A DNA stretch of 64,000 nt from Anniella stebbinsi (lineage: Eukaryota > Chordata > Lepidosauria > Squamata > Anniellidae). The notes below the pieces were generated by a model. The model made no database searches and was not told where the DNA came from. It saw only the letters and a program-made list of their open reading frames with translations. Below, one piece after another: positions 33,056-44,024 of this stretch. Made by a program: the position numbers and the translations under genes. The first letter of the stretch is position 1. Each line of letters opens with the position of its first letter. The stretch spans positions 8,251,501 through 8,315,500 of the forward strand of contig JARDYH010000002.1 in assembly GCA_029215795.1 (NCBI GenBank), in the 5' to 3' direction.

Positions 33056-33301
33056 GAGCCTATCTACACACGCAGGACAAAAACACTTTGAAAATGTTTT
33101 GAAAACTGTATTTGGAGTGTGTCCTGGGCCCCAACTGTTCTCAAACCTGTCAGCCTATCTACGCTACTGCTTTAAAACAGTTTAAAACGGTTTGAAATTG
33201 TTTATAACAGGTTTGAGAACTGTTGGGGCCCAGGACACACTCCATATACAGTTTTCAAAAAGTTTTCACAGTGTTTTATCCTGCGTGTGTAGATAGGCTC
33301 T
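33056..33301. mobile_element. Family D palindromic element
   Basis: Outer ends AGAGCCTATCTACACACGCAG and CTGCGTGTGTAGATAGGCTCT (with one-base offsets) and complementary arms with GGAGTGTGTCCTGGGCCC / GGGCCCAGGACACACTCC. An inner GCCTATCTACGCTAC repeats the terminus near the middle. Non-coding. A fragment of the same family is at 53597-53678. Confidence 0.85.
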
Positions 33302-33505
33302 CATTGCAAGCCCAATTCTGGCTAAGTGAATTTCCATGCTGTACTAATAACTAGAAACAGGGCAGTGGTGTCCCCTTCCCTTCAAAATAGTATTAGAATT
33401 TTCTTATTAAGAAAAACGAAAACATAATTAACCTAAGCACTTTAATCTCTTGCACATCTTAATTTGCTAAGTTTCTCTTTTTTCCTCTCACAACAGTTTT
33501 GACCT

Positions 33506-33509
<4 letters not shown>

Positions 33510-33541
<32 letters not shown>
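33510..33541. repeat. (TA)n microsatellite
   Basis: About sixteen TA units. Confidence 0.95.
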
Positions 33542-33545
<4 letters not shown>

Positions 33546-33874
33546 CTGCCAAGCCGTGATAAAGAGATACAGGCAGGACCAGTCAGTGCTGAGATAAGCA
33601 AACATTGGCGTTGAAGGATTTGCCCAATTATATATGGTTTTATGCTACCCTACTTTCTTGAGCCATTGGACGTTCCAGTAGCAGGAGAGTGTGTGGTGAC
33701 TGTGAAGTTTTTGTAACATCTGCTCATTTTAAAATACACACATTGAGGAAAGAAAAGGGTTGTGGCAGGCAAAGTCCCAGATGAAATAGCTTGGATTCCT
33801 CACCCTAGCCAGCTGCAAAACCTCACACGTTGGCTGAATTCGGACAACACGATAGTCAATGGTGGGGTAATAAT

Positions 33875-35813
33875 TAGGGATGTGCACTGACCCCCCGGAT
33901 CGGATCGGATAGCGGATCGGAATCGGACCTGGGGGGTCGGATCGGATCGGATCGGATCGGAGGCTGGTCGGATCGGATCGGACCAGATGTCCGATCCGGA
34001 TCGGACGCCATTTTGAATGCTTTTTCCCATAGCCAAGTATTGTTTTACAAAAACGCCTATAACTTTTTCATTTTTAAAGATAGAAGGATGAAACTTGGGC
34101 ACATTGTAGACTGGCTAGGGGTAGTTATCTGTGAGAAATTTCAGAAAGATTGGTGCATGAATTTTGTGGCAATTAATTTTTTAATAAATACCCAGGAATG
34201 CCTATAACTTTGTCATTTTTAAAGTTACACACATGAAACTTTGCCACATTGTAGGGGGTACCTTGGGACCTATGTGTGTGAAATTTCAGAAACGTAGGTG
34301 CTTGTCTTGTGTGGCAATTAATTTTTAGAAAAATGGGTAGTAGTGGGGTAAATACAGTTACACCTCCCATTTTTTTATTTTTGAAGATACAAACAGGAAA
34401 CTTGGGAACATTACAGGTACCACTTGCCTTGATATGTGTGTGAAATTTCAGAAACATTGGAGCTTTCCTTGTGTGGCAATTAATTTTTGAAACAATGAGG
34501 AAAGAAACACCTATAACTTTGTCATTTTTAAAGTTACTCACATGAAACTTTGCCACATTGTAGGTGGTACCTTGGGACCTATGTGTGTGAAATTTCAGAA
34601 ACATAGGTGCTTGCCTTGTGTGGCAATTAATTTTTTAATAAATACCCAGGAATGCCTATAACTTTGTCATTTTTAAAGTTACACACATGAAACTTTGCCA
34701 CATTGTAGGCGGTACCTTGGGACCTATGTGTGTGAAATTTCAGAAACATTACAGGGCTCGTGTCTGCTTTCACTTTGTACTCAAGCAGACACGAGCCCTG
34801 TAATGGATACTACCAAGGATCAAAGGGATCGAGACCAGAGTGATCCTTCCTTGCACGCATGGCTGCAAAACTCAGCTAGGCTCAGCCGTTCTGCTTGAAA
34901 AGTGAAAGTAGGAAAGGAAACACGAGCCCTGTAATGGATACTACTAGCAAGGATCAAAGGGATCGAGACGAGAGAGTGTTTCCTTTTCTTCGCGGGAAGC
35001 GGGAGGGGAAGACCTGGCCTCTGTAGAAATTTTTTTGAAACATGTAATTTAAAAATTCCATAGCCATCAAATGCCTGGACCTATAATTCTGAAATTTCTG
35101 ACACATATCTACCCCTAACCCATCTACAAAGTGAGCAATGTTCAGACTTCTAACTTTTAAAATAAAAAAGTTATAGGCGTTTCTTTCCTCATTGTTTCAA
35201 AAATACCTTGCCACCACATGCCTGGACCCAGCTGTCTGAAATTTTACACACATATCAAGCCAAGTGGTACCTGTAATGTGCCCATGTTTCCTGTTTGTAT
35301 CTTCAAAAATAAAAAAGTGGGAGGCGTAACTGTATTTACCCCACCACTACCCATTTTTCTAAAATTAATTGCCACACAAGACAAGCACCTACGTTTCCGA
35401 AATTTCACACACATGGGTCCCAAGGTACCGCCTACAATGTGGCAAAGTTTCATGTGTGTAACTTTAAAAATGACAAAGTTATAGGCATTCCTGGGTATTT
35501 ATTAAAAAATTAATTGCCACAAAATGCATGCACCAATCTTTCTGAAATTTCTCACAGATAACGACCCCTAACCAGTCTACAATGTGCCCAAGTTTCATCC
35601 TTCTATCTTTAAAAATGAAAAAGTTATAGGCGTTTTTGTAAAACAATACTTGGCTATGGGAAAAAGCATTCAAAATGGCGTCCGATCCGGATCGGACCTC
35701 ATCGGATCGGATCGGATCGGAGGTTGTCCGGATCGGATCGGATCGGATTTTCCCGATTTTGGGTCGGATCGGATTCGGATCGTGGATCGGATCCGATCCG
35801 ATGCACACCCCTA
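33875..35813. mobile_element. Large palindromic hAT-like element with modular arms
   Basis: Ends TAGGGATGTGCAC and ATGCACACCCCTA with a perfect 8-bp duplication GTAATAAT (33867-33874, 35814-35821). Subterminal runs of GATCGG fill about 130 bp at each end. Each arm then has several related modules of about 150 bp, starting CCTATAACTTTGTCATTTTT and containing GTGTGTGAAATTTCAGAAA and GTGGCAATTAATTTTT (near 34052, 34200, 34365, 34512, 34655). The arms are close complements over more than 750 bp. Reading frames across the modules are repetitive (KFHTHRSQGT) and give no transposase motif, so the element is non-autonomous. Confidence 0.93.
34748..34804. repeat. Perfect 22-bp-stem hairpin near the centre of the hAT element
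   Basis: ATTACAGGGCTCGTGTCTGC followed by TT, a 13-base loop, then the exact complement. The phrase CACGAGCCCTGTAATGG recurs at 34921, followed both times by GGATACTAC and GGATCAAAGGGATCGAGAC. The centre thus holds a hairpin plus a two-copy direct repeat that is not part of the arms. Confidence 0.9.
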
Positions 35814-36004
35814 GTAATAATCAACTTTACAGTTGTTCATCTAGGGGGTACTCCCCACACAAAATGGTAATAAATAATCAACTGTGGTGTGGATTAGGAT
35901 CAGCGCTGAGTTGACTATGGCAGCATTCGGACGACACGATAGTTAATACAACTGACGATTGTTTTCCCCCCACAGTTGCTTATTGTGTCGTCCGAATTCA
36001 GCCA

Positions 36005-36346
36005 TTGTCTTCTTTTGCTGTTCCAGCTCCATACCATTTTGTCTCCACCCACCACGCAAGGAGATTGATGTGTTGTGGCCAGTGGCCACCAGCCATCAAA
36101 AGCCATTAAACAAGGAGGAGGAGGTTTCAAGAATGTGAGCATCCATTGGACATGTGTACAGCCAAAACATATGCTTATCTCATCTGTGAGGACAATACTC
36201 CCAAAAGCTGCTGGGCCTAACAGCTCCACATGCCCATCATTGCTAGTCAATGATAGCCTCACCCTCCATGAATTTGTCTAAGCCCTTCTGCATGCAAAGC
36301 ACTTAGACTGAGCTATAAGTCCTCCCTAAGGGTTTGACTGCACTTT
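36005..36346. other. Unassigned sequence
   Basis: No gene. A CTAGTCAATGATAGCC..CCATGAATTTGTCTAA stretch near 36243-36282 resembles the end of the retroposon seen at 23026, so an old fragment is possible. Confidence 0.35.
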
Positions 36347-36928
36347 GGCTGTTTCTACACCAGCCTTTTTTTTTTTACTGAAACTGCCCAAGTGGTCCCT
36401 GTGCATTCAGTTGGTGCCCAGGGATGCACGGGGGTCGGTGAGGGACGGGCATGGGTTTTGCCAGGGATAAGGGATCCCTGGGAAATCCTGATTTTTCTGC
36501 AGTCCCGGGAACTTCCTGAGATGGCGGGAGATGTGGGCACCCATCCAGCCTGGTGCTGCGTTTACTCATGAGTAAGCACAGAATCAAAAATGGGCATGGA
36601 GCCACACCGCACGGCTCTGTGTCCATCAGGAGAGAGGGTGGCAACAATTTTGCCAGCCCTGGGATGGCAGGGTGGGGGGTGGGGGCCCAGTTTGGGATTT
36701 TTTTTTGTATTTCTTTTTTTTTAACTTACTTTTGTGATGGAGCGCAAGTGCGCTCTTTGGATCCTTCCCGGGGAGGGGGGGAATGGCAGCCACAACTGTG
36801 CAATGTCCCAGGAGGAAGCCGGGACATCGCGCTTCATGTGAAGAAAGAAGAGGACGATCCCGGAAGCAGGTATGTCTAAGATCGTTCCCAGGTCCTCCTG
36901 CTACACCCGTAGGTGGAGAAAGGGCTTT
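36347..36928 (+). mobile_element. Family B element
   Basis: Ends GGCTGTTTCTACACC and GGTGGAGAAAGGGC; body words CCCTGTGCATTCAG, TACTCATGAGTAAGC, GGCATGGAGCCAC, GCCCTGGGATGGCAG, GCGCAAGTGCGCTC and CGATCCCGGAAGCAGG. It is 580 bp, non-coding, and one of the more complete copies. Confidence 0.8.
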
Positions 36929-37022
36929 GACTATTGGAACTGACTCTTGTTGCTTCTTTCCCTTAAAGTAATATTACATGCAAAATGTTTAACCGTATCT
37001 TGATTAAAATATGGTAGGGATT

Positions 37023-37110
37023 TCTTCTTCTTCTTCTTCTTCTTCTTCTTCTTCTTCTTCTTCTTCTTCTGTTTCTTCTTCTTCTTCTTCTTCTTCTTCT
37101 TCTTCTTCTT
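37023..37110. repeat. (CTT)n microsatellite
   Basis: Nearly 90 bp of CTT units with one interruption. Confidence 0.95.
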
Positions 37111-37494
37111 GCCTTCTCCTATCAGAGGTTAGCTATCACTACAGTTATTTTTGTTTTTGATGCCACTGCTCTAAATAATTGTATAGAAGTAGAGCTATAC
37201 CAGTCCCTCAAATTCTTTAGCCATCATGTTCATCTTTTTCCCACTGGTCATTTTCCTTCGATTTTCCCTTGTGTAGTAAGTTGGAGTATGGTGTATTTTT
37301 CTCCTTGGATAATATGAGCAAAGTATTGTAATTTTCTTCTTTTGGTGGTATTTAATGGTTCTGTTTGCTTGATTACCCTATATAGTTCACCCTACCCAGA
37401 TGAATTTTAAGATGTCCAATTGTTATTTTAACATTGTATCAGTTTTATATGTTTTAATCAGTTCTATGCATTTTATGGTATTTTTGTATTTAAT

Positions 37495-37595
37495 ATTAAT
37501 AATAATCATAATTTTATTTCTTACCTGCCTCTCCCTCTCTGGATCGAGGTGGGGTACAACAAAAAATATAAAACACACACACCCCTATATGTGAG

Positions 37596-37626
<31 letters not shown>

Positions 37627-37795
37627 ATTAAAAGCATATTAAATGAGACATCATAAAATTTAACTGGGTAGGCCTGCCGGAAGAGATCAGTCTTTACGGA
37701 TTTCTTAAATTCCAGGAGATTGTGAAGTTGGCAAATCTCTTCCGGCAGGCCATTCCAGAGTCTGGGAACAGCAGAAAAGAAGGTCCTCTGGGTAA
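37495..37795 (-). mobile_element. L2 LINE 3' end (minus)
   Basis: On the minus strand it encodes LWNGLPEEICQLHNLLEFKK followed by SVKTDLFRQAYPVKF, the typical extreme C-terminus of L2-type polymerase, then the 3' untranslated tail ending in an (ATT)-type run. A TA microsatellite (37595-37622) lies within the tail. Confidence 0.85.
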
Positions 37796-37797
37796 CA

Positions 37798-37837
37798 GTT
37801 GTTCCCCGCCTCAATCCAGAGGGAGAGGTGGGTAAGA

Positions 37838-37876
<39 letters not shown>

Positions 37877-37893
37877 TAATAATAATAATAATG
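37798..37893 (+). mobile_element. L2 LINE 3' tail with (AAT)n (plus)
   Basis: GTTGTTCCCCGCCTCAATCC, GAGGGAGAGGTGGGTAAG and then (AAT)n from about 37839. It points away from the preceding minus-strand L2 end, so the two tails form an inverted pair. Confidence 0.8.
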
Positions 37894-38851
37894 TTAAAAG
37901 GCCTCCTGGGAATCACTGAAGAACTGACGACAGACATGAAAATGGAATTTGGGATAGGAAAATGCAAGATGCTACACATAGAAAGAGGAAAATGGAAAGA
38001 AGAAGCAACATCAGAAACACTAAATAACAAAATATTAAATAACATGGAAGAAAATGGAACATACACAAAAATCAATCACTTCACAGTAAAAACTCAACTA
38101 AGAATACAATATAAAACTTGCCTGTCACAAATCCTAAAATCTAAACTCAACTTGAAAAAAAACCTTTTCAAAGTTATACGCAATACCCATCCTCACATAA
38201 TCATTTGGAATCATACACTGGTCACACACTGAACTTGAAGAGATAAAAAGACTCAATCACACTGAACTAACAAAACACCACATGCTCCATCCCAGCTCAT
38301 GCATTGAAAGAATAACAATCAGCAGGAAAGAAGGAGGAAGAGGTCTGCTGGACATTAACAGAATTCATGCTAAACAGATAAAATCACTTGGAGAATTCTC
38401 CCACACTAAAAACACCCCCATTCATAAAGCCATAATAAAAGCAGTTAAAAACTACACCCTGCTCAACCTAGCACTACAAAATGAAGATCAAACACAACCA
38501 CTCACACTTGCAGAGAAAAAATAAAAATGGGCACAAAAAGCACTCCATGGGAAGCACCACATCATAACACAGAACCCACAAATAAACAAAGAACAATCAT
38601 ACAAACTTCTCAGGAAGGGTGAGCTATTTCCAGAAACTGAAGGATTCCTAATAGCTATACAGGATCAAGTTATAGCAACCAAGAACTACCAAAAATACAT
38701 CATAAAAGATAACAGTGTAACAACTGACCTATGCAGGAAATGTCATCAGTTCCAAGAAACAATAGACCACATAACAGGAGGATGTAAAATTCTGGCAGGA
38801 ATGGATTATACGGACAGACACAATACAGCTGCAAAAATAATTCACCAATAA
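37894..38851 (+). pseudogene. R4-clade LINE polymerase remnant
   Basis: Conceptual frames give MEFGIGKCKMLHIERGKWK (end of the reverse transcriptase palm/thumb), then LTKHHMLHPSSCIERITISR followed by KEGGRGLLDINRI, and finally a LCRKCHQFQETIDHITGGCK zinc-finger-like motif leading to DRHNTAAKIIHQ. This order (KEGGRGL, then C-x2-C...H...C and RHN.AAKIIH) is what I know from R4-type, restriction-like-endonuclease LINEs of reptiles. At least three stops or frameshifts break it. Only about the last 300 residues remain and the endonuclease itself is absent. Confidence 0.75.
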
Positions 38852-38854
38852 TTG

Positions 38855-39060
38855 CGGTTAACTCTTGTGTTTGTTCATTACCTTCTTTGAGCCCAGTTCC
38901 TAAGTATTTATATTTTGTGACACACTGGATTGGCACATTGTTTATTGTAACATTAGGCACAGTAGAAATTTTTTTACTTATCACGATATATTTCATTTTC
39001 TTGATGTTCATTTTGAGTCCATAATCCGTAGGGACCCCAAGGGTCAAATAAAGTTGTGGG
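38855..39060 (-). pseudogene. Non-LTR reverse transcriptase scrap
   Basis: The minus strand reads YGLKMNIKKMKYIVISKK, then VTINNVPIQCVTKYKYLGT, followed by GLKEGNEQTQEL. This matches the last part of a reverse transcriptase palm in RTE/jockey-type LINEs (K.K...V.S....... I....V..FKYLG). It lies tail to tail with the R4 remnant. Family assignment is uncertain. Confidence 0.65.
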
Positions 39061-39091
39061 AGACATGGGGTAAAATCTGTTCCATGGACAA

Positions 39092-39107
39092 CCCCCCCCC
39101 CCCCCCC
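39092..39107. repeat. Poly-C run
   Basis: Sixteen consecutive C. Confidence 0.95.
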
Positions 39108-40384
39108 GTAGTTGGCCATTTTAGTTCTGTTTTGGCTCTAAGGGATAGTTCCTTCATCCAGGTTGATTGCTTGATGATTGCAACCAAACGTGATGCCTTC
39201 CTTGTGCAAATGAGTCAGCAGCACACATCTGACACCATAGGCAAGATGTGCAACTTTTTTGATGCAAATGCAATATATACCAATGGAGCTATTTTCTCAA
39301 ATGAGACAGGTGTTGAGTGATCATGTCATGGGAATTGAGGCATGAACTGGCCATTTTTCTGGAGCCAGTAGCATTATACAAAATGGAGGCAACACTAGCT
39401 AAGATTACATGAGAATGGAAACCAGCACTGAGGTTCTTTTTAAGCAACATTCTCTTGGGAAATATGTCATCAACATGGTCTAATAAAGTGGACAAATTCT
39501 GACTAAAAGCAGACCCTAATTTCCCCCATTCAGAAGACACCTTCTTTCTTTCTCTTTTTAATATAGCATTTCTTTGAAAGCATTATTCATTTTGATAGCC
39601 AGAAAAAGCACAGCACATAAATAGGAGAAAGCCATTCATATGTGAAAAATGATACTGAGCGTGACTGAGAAGATAAATTCTTCATGTAGGGGGGGAAAAA
39701 GGTACATTACAGCTTTTCATGTCATGCATATCTTCTAGTTTTATATGGCCCTCAGCTACAAAGCCAGTATCTGGATTTGAATTTAGTGTTGGACATAGAC
39801 TGCCAGTTTAAATAAATGTTTAAGTTGGCTTAAGAGACTGGTAGTTACACTGGCTCACCATAAAGGTTTCGAAATGGGCAGTGTCATAAATATGGCAGAT
39901 GCTTTCCAACTCAAGGAAGTGAGAGGAAGGGAGTTCTGGAGAACATAGCTAAGTTGACATCCTATGGACACATTGAGAGGGTCATATCCAATCATGTCCC
40001 TGCGCTAGCACAACGAGAAAAAGCGTTGGCTCGGCACTGGATTTTGGCAGCAAATCACCATGTAGTTGCATAGGAACATAAGCTGTTTATACTGAGTCAG
40101 ACCATTGGTCTATCTAATCCAGTGTCACATGCTTATCTTTTGGCAGAAATATATTTTGGCAAGCTGACAGAAAATGCTAGAAACTGTGAGCACTTTTATT
40201 GGCAACCAAATCAGGTTTCATAGACGAGCTTCTTCGCTCTCACGGCAAAACCTTAATGGTGGAAACTCTCACTAGAAACCATCGAGCTGATGGTAATTCA
40301 CTATAGGCTTAGAACCATATCCAACATCAATACAACTTGGTTACCTCATTGCAATCTCCAGTTATGAGTACAGGGCAGGGGGCT
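39108..40384. other. Mostly unassigned sequence
   Basis: No gene. A short retroposon scrap at 40070-40135 (GGAACATAAGCTG, ACTGAGTCAGACCATTGGTC) matches the SINE also found at 44385 and 53018. Confidence 0.45.
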
Positions 40385-40695
40385 TAAATGCAAATTTGGG
40401 AGGCATGCGAATATAATTGCAAGTGTGCAAACTCACATTTTTGGAAGTGTACACTTGCAAGTTAGGGAATGTGAATGTGAGTTAGGGATATTCCCAAAAA
40501 AATCATCATCATCATCATCCCAAGGATTGTATTCCTGCTCACATTCACATTGGGCATTGCAAATGGGATGCGTTTGCATGATTTGCAAAGAGGAGTAAAA
40601 TTCTTGTACTTCCCTACCTTCGACAGACCACTCTCCTCGTTGACAAATACTGGGCAAAACTGAGCTCAAACACCGCATGTTCATCCATCCCTAGC
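40385..40695 (+). mobile_element. Family F element
   Basis: F words (GTGTGCAAACTCACATTT, CATTCACATTGG, GCAAATGGG) and a CATCCATCCCTAG end like other F copies and the hAT group. It includes a short (ATC)n stretch at 40502-40518. Confidence 0.5.
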
Positions 40696-40708
40696 CAAAG
40701 CCACACAG

Positions 40709-41220
40709 TGGCTCAGTTCGGACGACACATTAGGCAACGGAGGAGGGGGGCAACAATCGTCAGTTGTGTTGCTTATTGTGTCATCTGGAGGGCAGCACAC
40801 AACGCACACACAACTGACAGTATGTTAATCAGGCACTTTAAACAATGGAGTGAAACAACAGGCTTGCACATTGTTTAGCCCAAAGCCCCGTTGTTTAAAG
40901 TGTCGTCCGAATTCAGCCCCCCCCCCCCCCCGTGGACTATTCCGTTTCAGAATAGAGTTCTGTTGCCTAGAGCAGCCAAAAATCCCCAGCTGCTCTATGC
41001 AGCCGGCAGAACTCATGGTGCATGCTGGGATACGGCTGGAGGATACAGGGAGGAGAGGCTGCAACCAAAATGGGCACCGCAAGTTCATAGCAGCTGGGGC
41101 GTTTGCTGGTTCCGAGCAGCGCCGGCTGCAGAGTGTCGTCTGTGGAGCTCCTCCTGCCTAACTCATGGTCAGTACGTTATTTACCCCTCTGTTGCTTAAT
41201 ATGTTGTCCGAACTGAGCCA
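40709..41220 (+). mobile_element. Family C element C5, extended version
   Basis: Ends TGGCTCAGTTCGGACGACAC and ATGTTGTCCGAACTGAGCCA match each other well and match family C. An internal GTCGTCCGAATTCAGCC at about 40903-40919 looks like a second terminus, after which about 270 bp of different, C-rich then GC-balanced sequence follows. It may be a longer relative of family C or a composite of two copies. Confidence 0.75.
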
Positions 41221-41339
41221 GTGAGTTACTGATGGAGATAAAACTTCAATAGAAACACCCTACTCAACACTACTCAATGTCTTAGCCACTATGCTCCATT
41301 AGCTCTACATTAACTCAGTGAAGGACGCTTTCAAAAGAT

Positions 41340-41640
41340 CCAAGATTACTATTTCCACCATCATGAATTAGACTTTGCCCTAATTATGCTGTTTGCCATT
41401 GTCATTCATTGCTCAGTCATCTTCTTGCTTGCAGCTCCAGTTGCTTAATTAAGAACATTACTCCAAGTCTGCTGGGCTCGTTCAGAGCCTCGAGACAGAA
41501 ATGCAAACATTCCAACGAGACTTCATGAATGGGCCCTGAATTCTCACCACCAATTTTGTTGCTGCCTTTACATTGCAAAGGGCATAAAGTTGGCCTCTAA
41601 AACAAGAAAATATGGCATACACATATTATCTTCTCCCTAA
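41340..41640. promoter_or_regulatory. Candidate conserved non-coding element
   Basis: Repeat-free DNA with GAATTAGACTTTGCCCTAATTATG, TTGCTTAATTAAG and TACATTGCAAAGG (homeodomain, POU or HNF-type cores). No open frame. Enhancer status is inferred only from texture. Confidence 0.25.
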
Positions 41641-41869
41641 CAGTGGATGTCTTCTCCAACATCACCACCATTTTATATATTGAGGTGGTTCGCATTCAGA
41701 CATCAGCAGCACTGTGAGGCATCCTTTGGATGGGATACTAGGATATCAATGAAAGCTATAAATACAGTTGGCCAAAAGAGACCATTCCGAAGGAAAAAAG
41801 TATCAGGGGAAATAATGGATCCAGCAGTTCCCCCACCAAAAGACATGAGGTAGATAATTGGCTAAGTAG

Positions 41870-42256
41870 ATGTTTATAATGTTTAGGAAAATATGGGAAA
41901 TTCATTTCACTTTGTTTTCGACCAGAATTTACTGAATTTGCACCTTCTAGACATGAATCTGGACTTGAACACAATCTGTAGTTAACGTCTGTATATTTCT
42001 GAGCTTGCAATCTGTTTTGCAGATCAAAATAAGTTGTTCTAAAACGTGTGCATTTGAAGAATGCAGATGAAAGCTCCTACCTTTGACGAATGTAAGCAAT
42101 AATGCTGTCATTAATGGGAGGAGAATGCTTGCATTTCAAAGTTGTGTACGATGGGTGTGCAGATTTGGAAAAAAAACAAAAAAAAAGATTTTGAGGTAGG
42201 ATTCGGAGGATTTCAAATAGCTCAGGTTTTGTTGATTCATACATACATCCCTAGTG
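41870..42256 (+). mobile_element. Family F element
   Basis: The left half matches 17165-17295 (CAGAATTTACTGAATTTGCACC, ACACAATCTG, ATTTCTGAGCTTG), then GTGTGCATTTG and CTTGCATTTC words follow. It ends ACATACATCCCTAG. Confidence 0.5.
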
Positions 42257-42884
42257 GGGTTGCACTGTGCATGTGTTATTGTTCTGCTGTTCAGGACAAG
42301 ATCCTTGGATAGTAAGTGGGTGACATTTTATTTTCCTAGGGCAGCAACAACCCACGGGCTGGCCATAAGGAGTATCTTTTATGTGTAGATGGGCTTTCAC
42401 AAAGAACCTTATGACAACCCCTTCAACATGGTATTTTTGGATGGAGACAGTTCACACAATCTGCTGCCAACTACTGATTGTACAGTCATGCAGCAATCAA
42501 GTGTTCTCCACGCACTCAAAGCAGACTTCTGCATGAAGCGTTTCCTTCTGCTGAACCCTACAGAGTCACTTTTCAGACCTGCCGGTTGAAGCACCACCTC
42601 CGAATGTTCGCTAATGCAATCACATGCCTTCCAAATCTTAATTACATGCTCAATTCCCACAAGACAGATTCTTCATGAGCTCGTTAATTTTTTAAAAAAG
42701 GGAATGTTCATCCAAACGCCTTAAAAATAAGATTAAAAAAACAAAAACAAAGAATAATTGCAGAAAACAGGTGCTTTAATGTAATCTAGGGAGGACTGGA
42801 CTCTCTGATTCTTCAAAGAATGGCCTTTGCACTGGGCTCAAAGTGGGGGGGGGGAGGGGGAAGGAATGAAAAAGTTGGAATCAT

Positions 42885-43200
42885 TGCAGTTTTAAGTAGC
42901 AGAAGAGGGGACATTGTTCAATTTATTCTCCTGGCCTTTTGTGCTTTTCATGATGGAACGTGAGTTGTTTGCCCGCAACGAGCTGCAAATGAAGGGACCG
43001 GAGTGTGATTCAGTGATAAACAAAAACATCAGACAGTAATCAGGGGAATGAGAAATAGAATTACAAGCTCGCATTATTACCGTTCTGCTGGATTTTAACT
43101 GCTAGCCATTTTATTCTGCATACTCTATCAAAGAAATTCACATTTGGCTTGCATGCCAGATGACACTTTCAAGGTCTTTGCCTTCATTAAATTTTTATAC
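42885..43200. promoter_or_regulatory. Candidate conserved non-coding element
   Basis: Another repeat-free stretch with balanced composition and words such as TTTCATGATGGAAC, GCTGCAAATGAAG, GCATTATTACCG. No frame or splice context. Confidence 0.2.
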
Positions 43201-43454
43201 AGTAGGTTTTTTTCAAAAGTGTGTGTGTGTGTGTATCTGTGTGTGAAACCCACCCCCTCTTATTCCCCCTAGTATACGGAATAAGAAACAATTGTATAGA
43301 AATGCAGCTTAATAAAATAAAACACAGGAAAACACGATGCTGACATTTTATTAGTAATCTCAGTTTTCCTTTAGAATTAATTCATTCCAGCAACACACTT
43401 TTAAAGGTTCTTCTAGAAAACAACTTAGGGTGATTATATGGGGGGGGAGAAGAC

Positions 43455-43645
43455 ATTTCAATGTGAATTGCATGGTTTTATAGTGCATTTTTTTATCCTG
43501 GATGTGCTTTTATACTGTATATTATGTTTTTATACTGTCGTTGTTTTATATTTGGAATGGTTTTTAACGGTTTTAATTTTTGTAAACCTCTTCAGCTATT
43601 GGGCGGTATAGAAATGCAGGAAATAAATAAATAAATAAATATTTT
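43455..43645 (+). mobile_element. LINE 3' tail, GGCGGTATAGAAAT type
   Basis: T-rich DNA leading to TGTAAACCTCTTCAGCTATTGGGCGGTATAG and (AAAT)n. The copy at 56085-56262 has CCAGAGAGCTTTGGCTATGG, GGCGGTATACAGAT and (AAAT)n. It is the 3' end of a lizard LINE (probably CR1/L2-type) or a SINE sharing its tail. Confidence 0.65.
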
Positions 43646-43678
43646 TTTAAAAAAACTATTGTTGTTAGCTGCATAACA

Positions 43679-43771
43679 ATAGGCTGTAACCCTAAAATGA
43701 CTGACTGGAGAGTAATCCCCATTGAACTAAATTCAAGTTACTCTTGAGTAGATATGTATAAGGATTGCTGG
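43679..43771. repeat. Short dispersed repeat
   Basis: GGAGAGTAATCCCCATTGAACTAAATTCAAGTTACTCTTGAGTAG is near-palindromic around CATTGAAC. Related to 5729-5790. Confidence 0.5.
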
Positions 43772-44024
43772 TTCCGACCTCAGTTCCCAGAAACTGAAAA
43801 ATCCTATGGACATCTAGAGAGTGTCTAATGGCCATAGGATTACTCCCTAAAGGCTTCATCCAATACTAGTCCTACTTAGAGTAGACTCACTGAAAGGAAA
43901 GGTATTTCAGCTAGGCTGCCACTGGATACAACCTTAGTATTTCCAGTAAATTCAGTAAGACATAATAATTTCACCATTGGATATACTGCTTATATACTGG
44001 GAAGTTATTCATCAAATATTACCA

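Larger units (their letters stand above)
33831..36004 (-). mobile_element. Family C element C4, split by a 1.94 kb insertion
   Basis: The outer ends TGGCTGAATTCGGACAACAC (33831) and TGTCGTCCGAATTCAGCCA (to 36004) and the internal words either side of the insertion rebuild an ordinary 220 bp family C element in reverse orientation. The break falls within GGGGTAATAATCAAC, which is continuous in C3. The insertion duplicated GTAATAAT. Confidence 0.93.

Noticed and set aside
34173..34604. A 143-codon minus-strand frame with repeated KFHTH motifs
   Set aside because: The repetition reflects the tandem DNA modules of the hAT element; the frame has no transposase signature and no upstream promoter.
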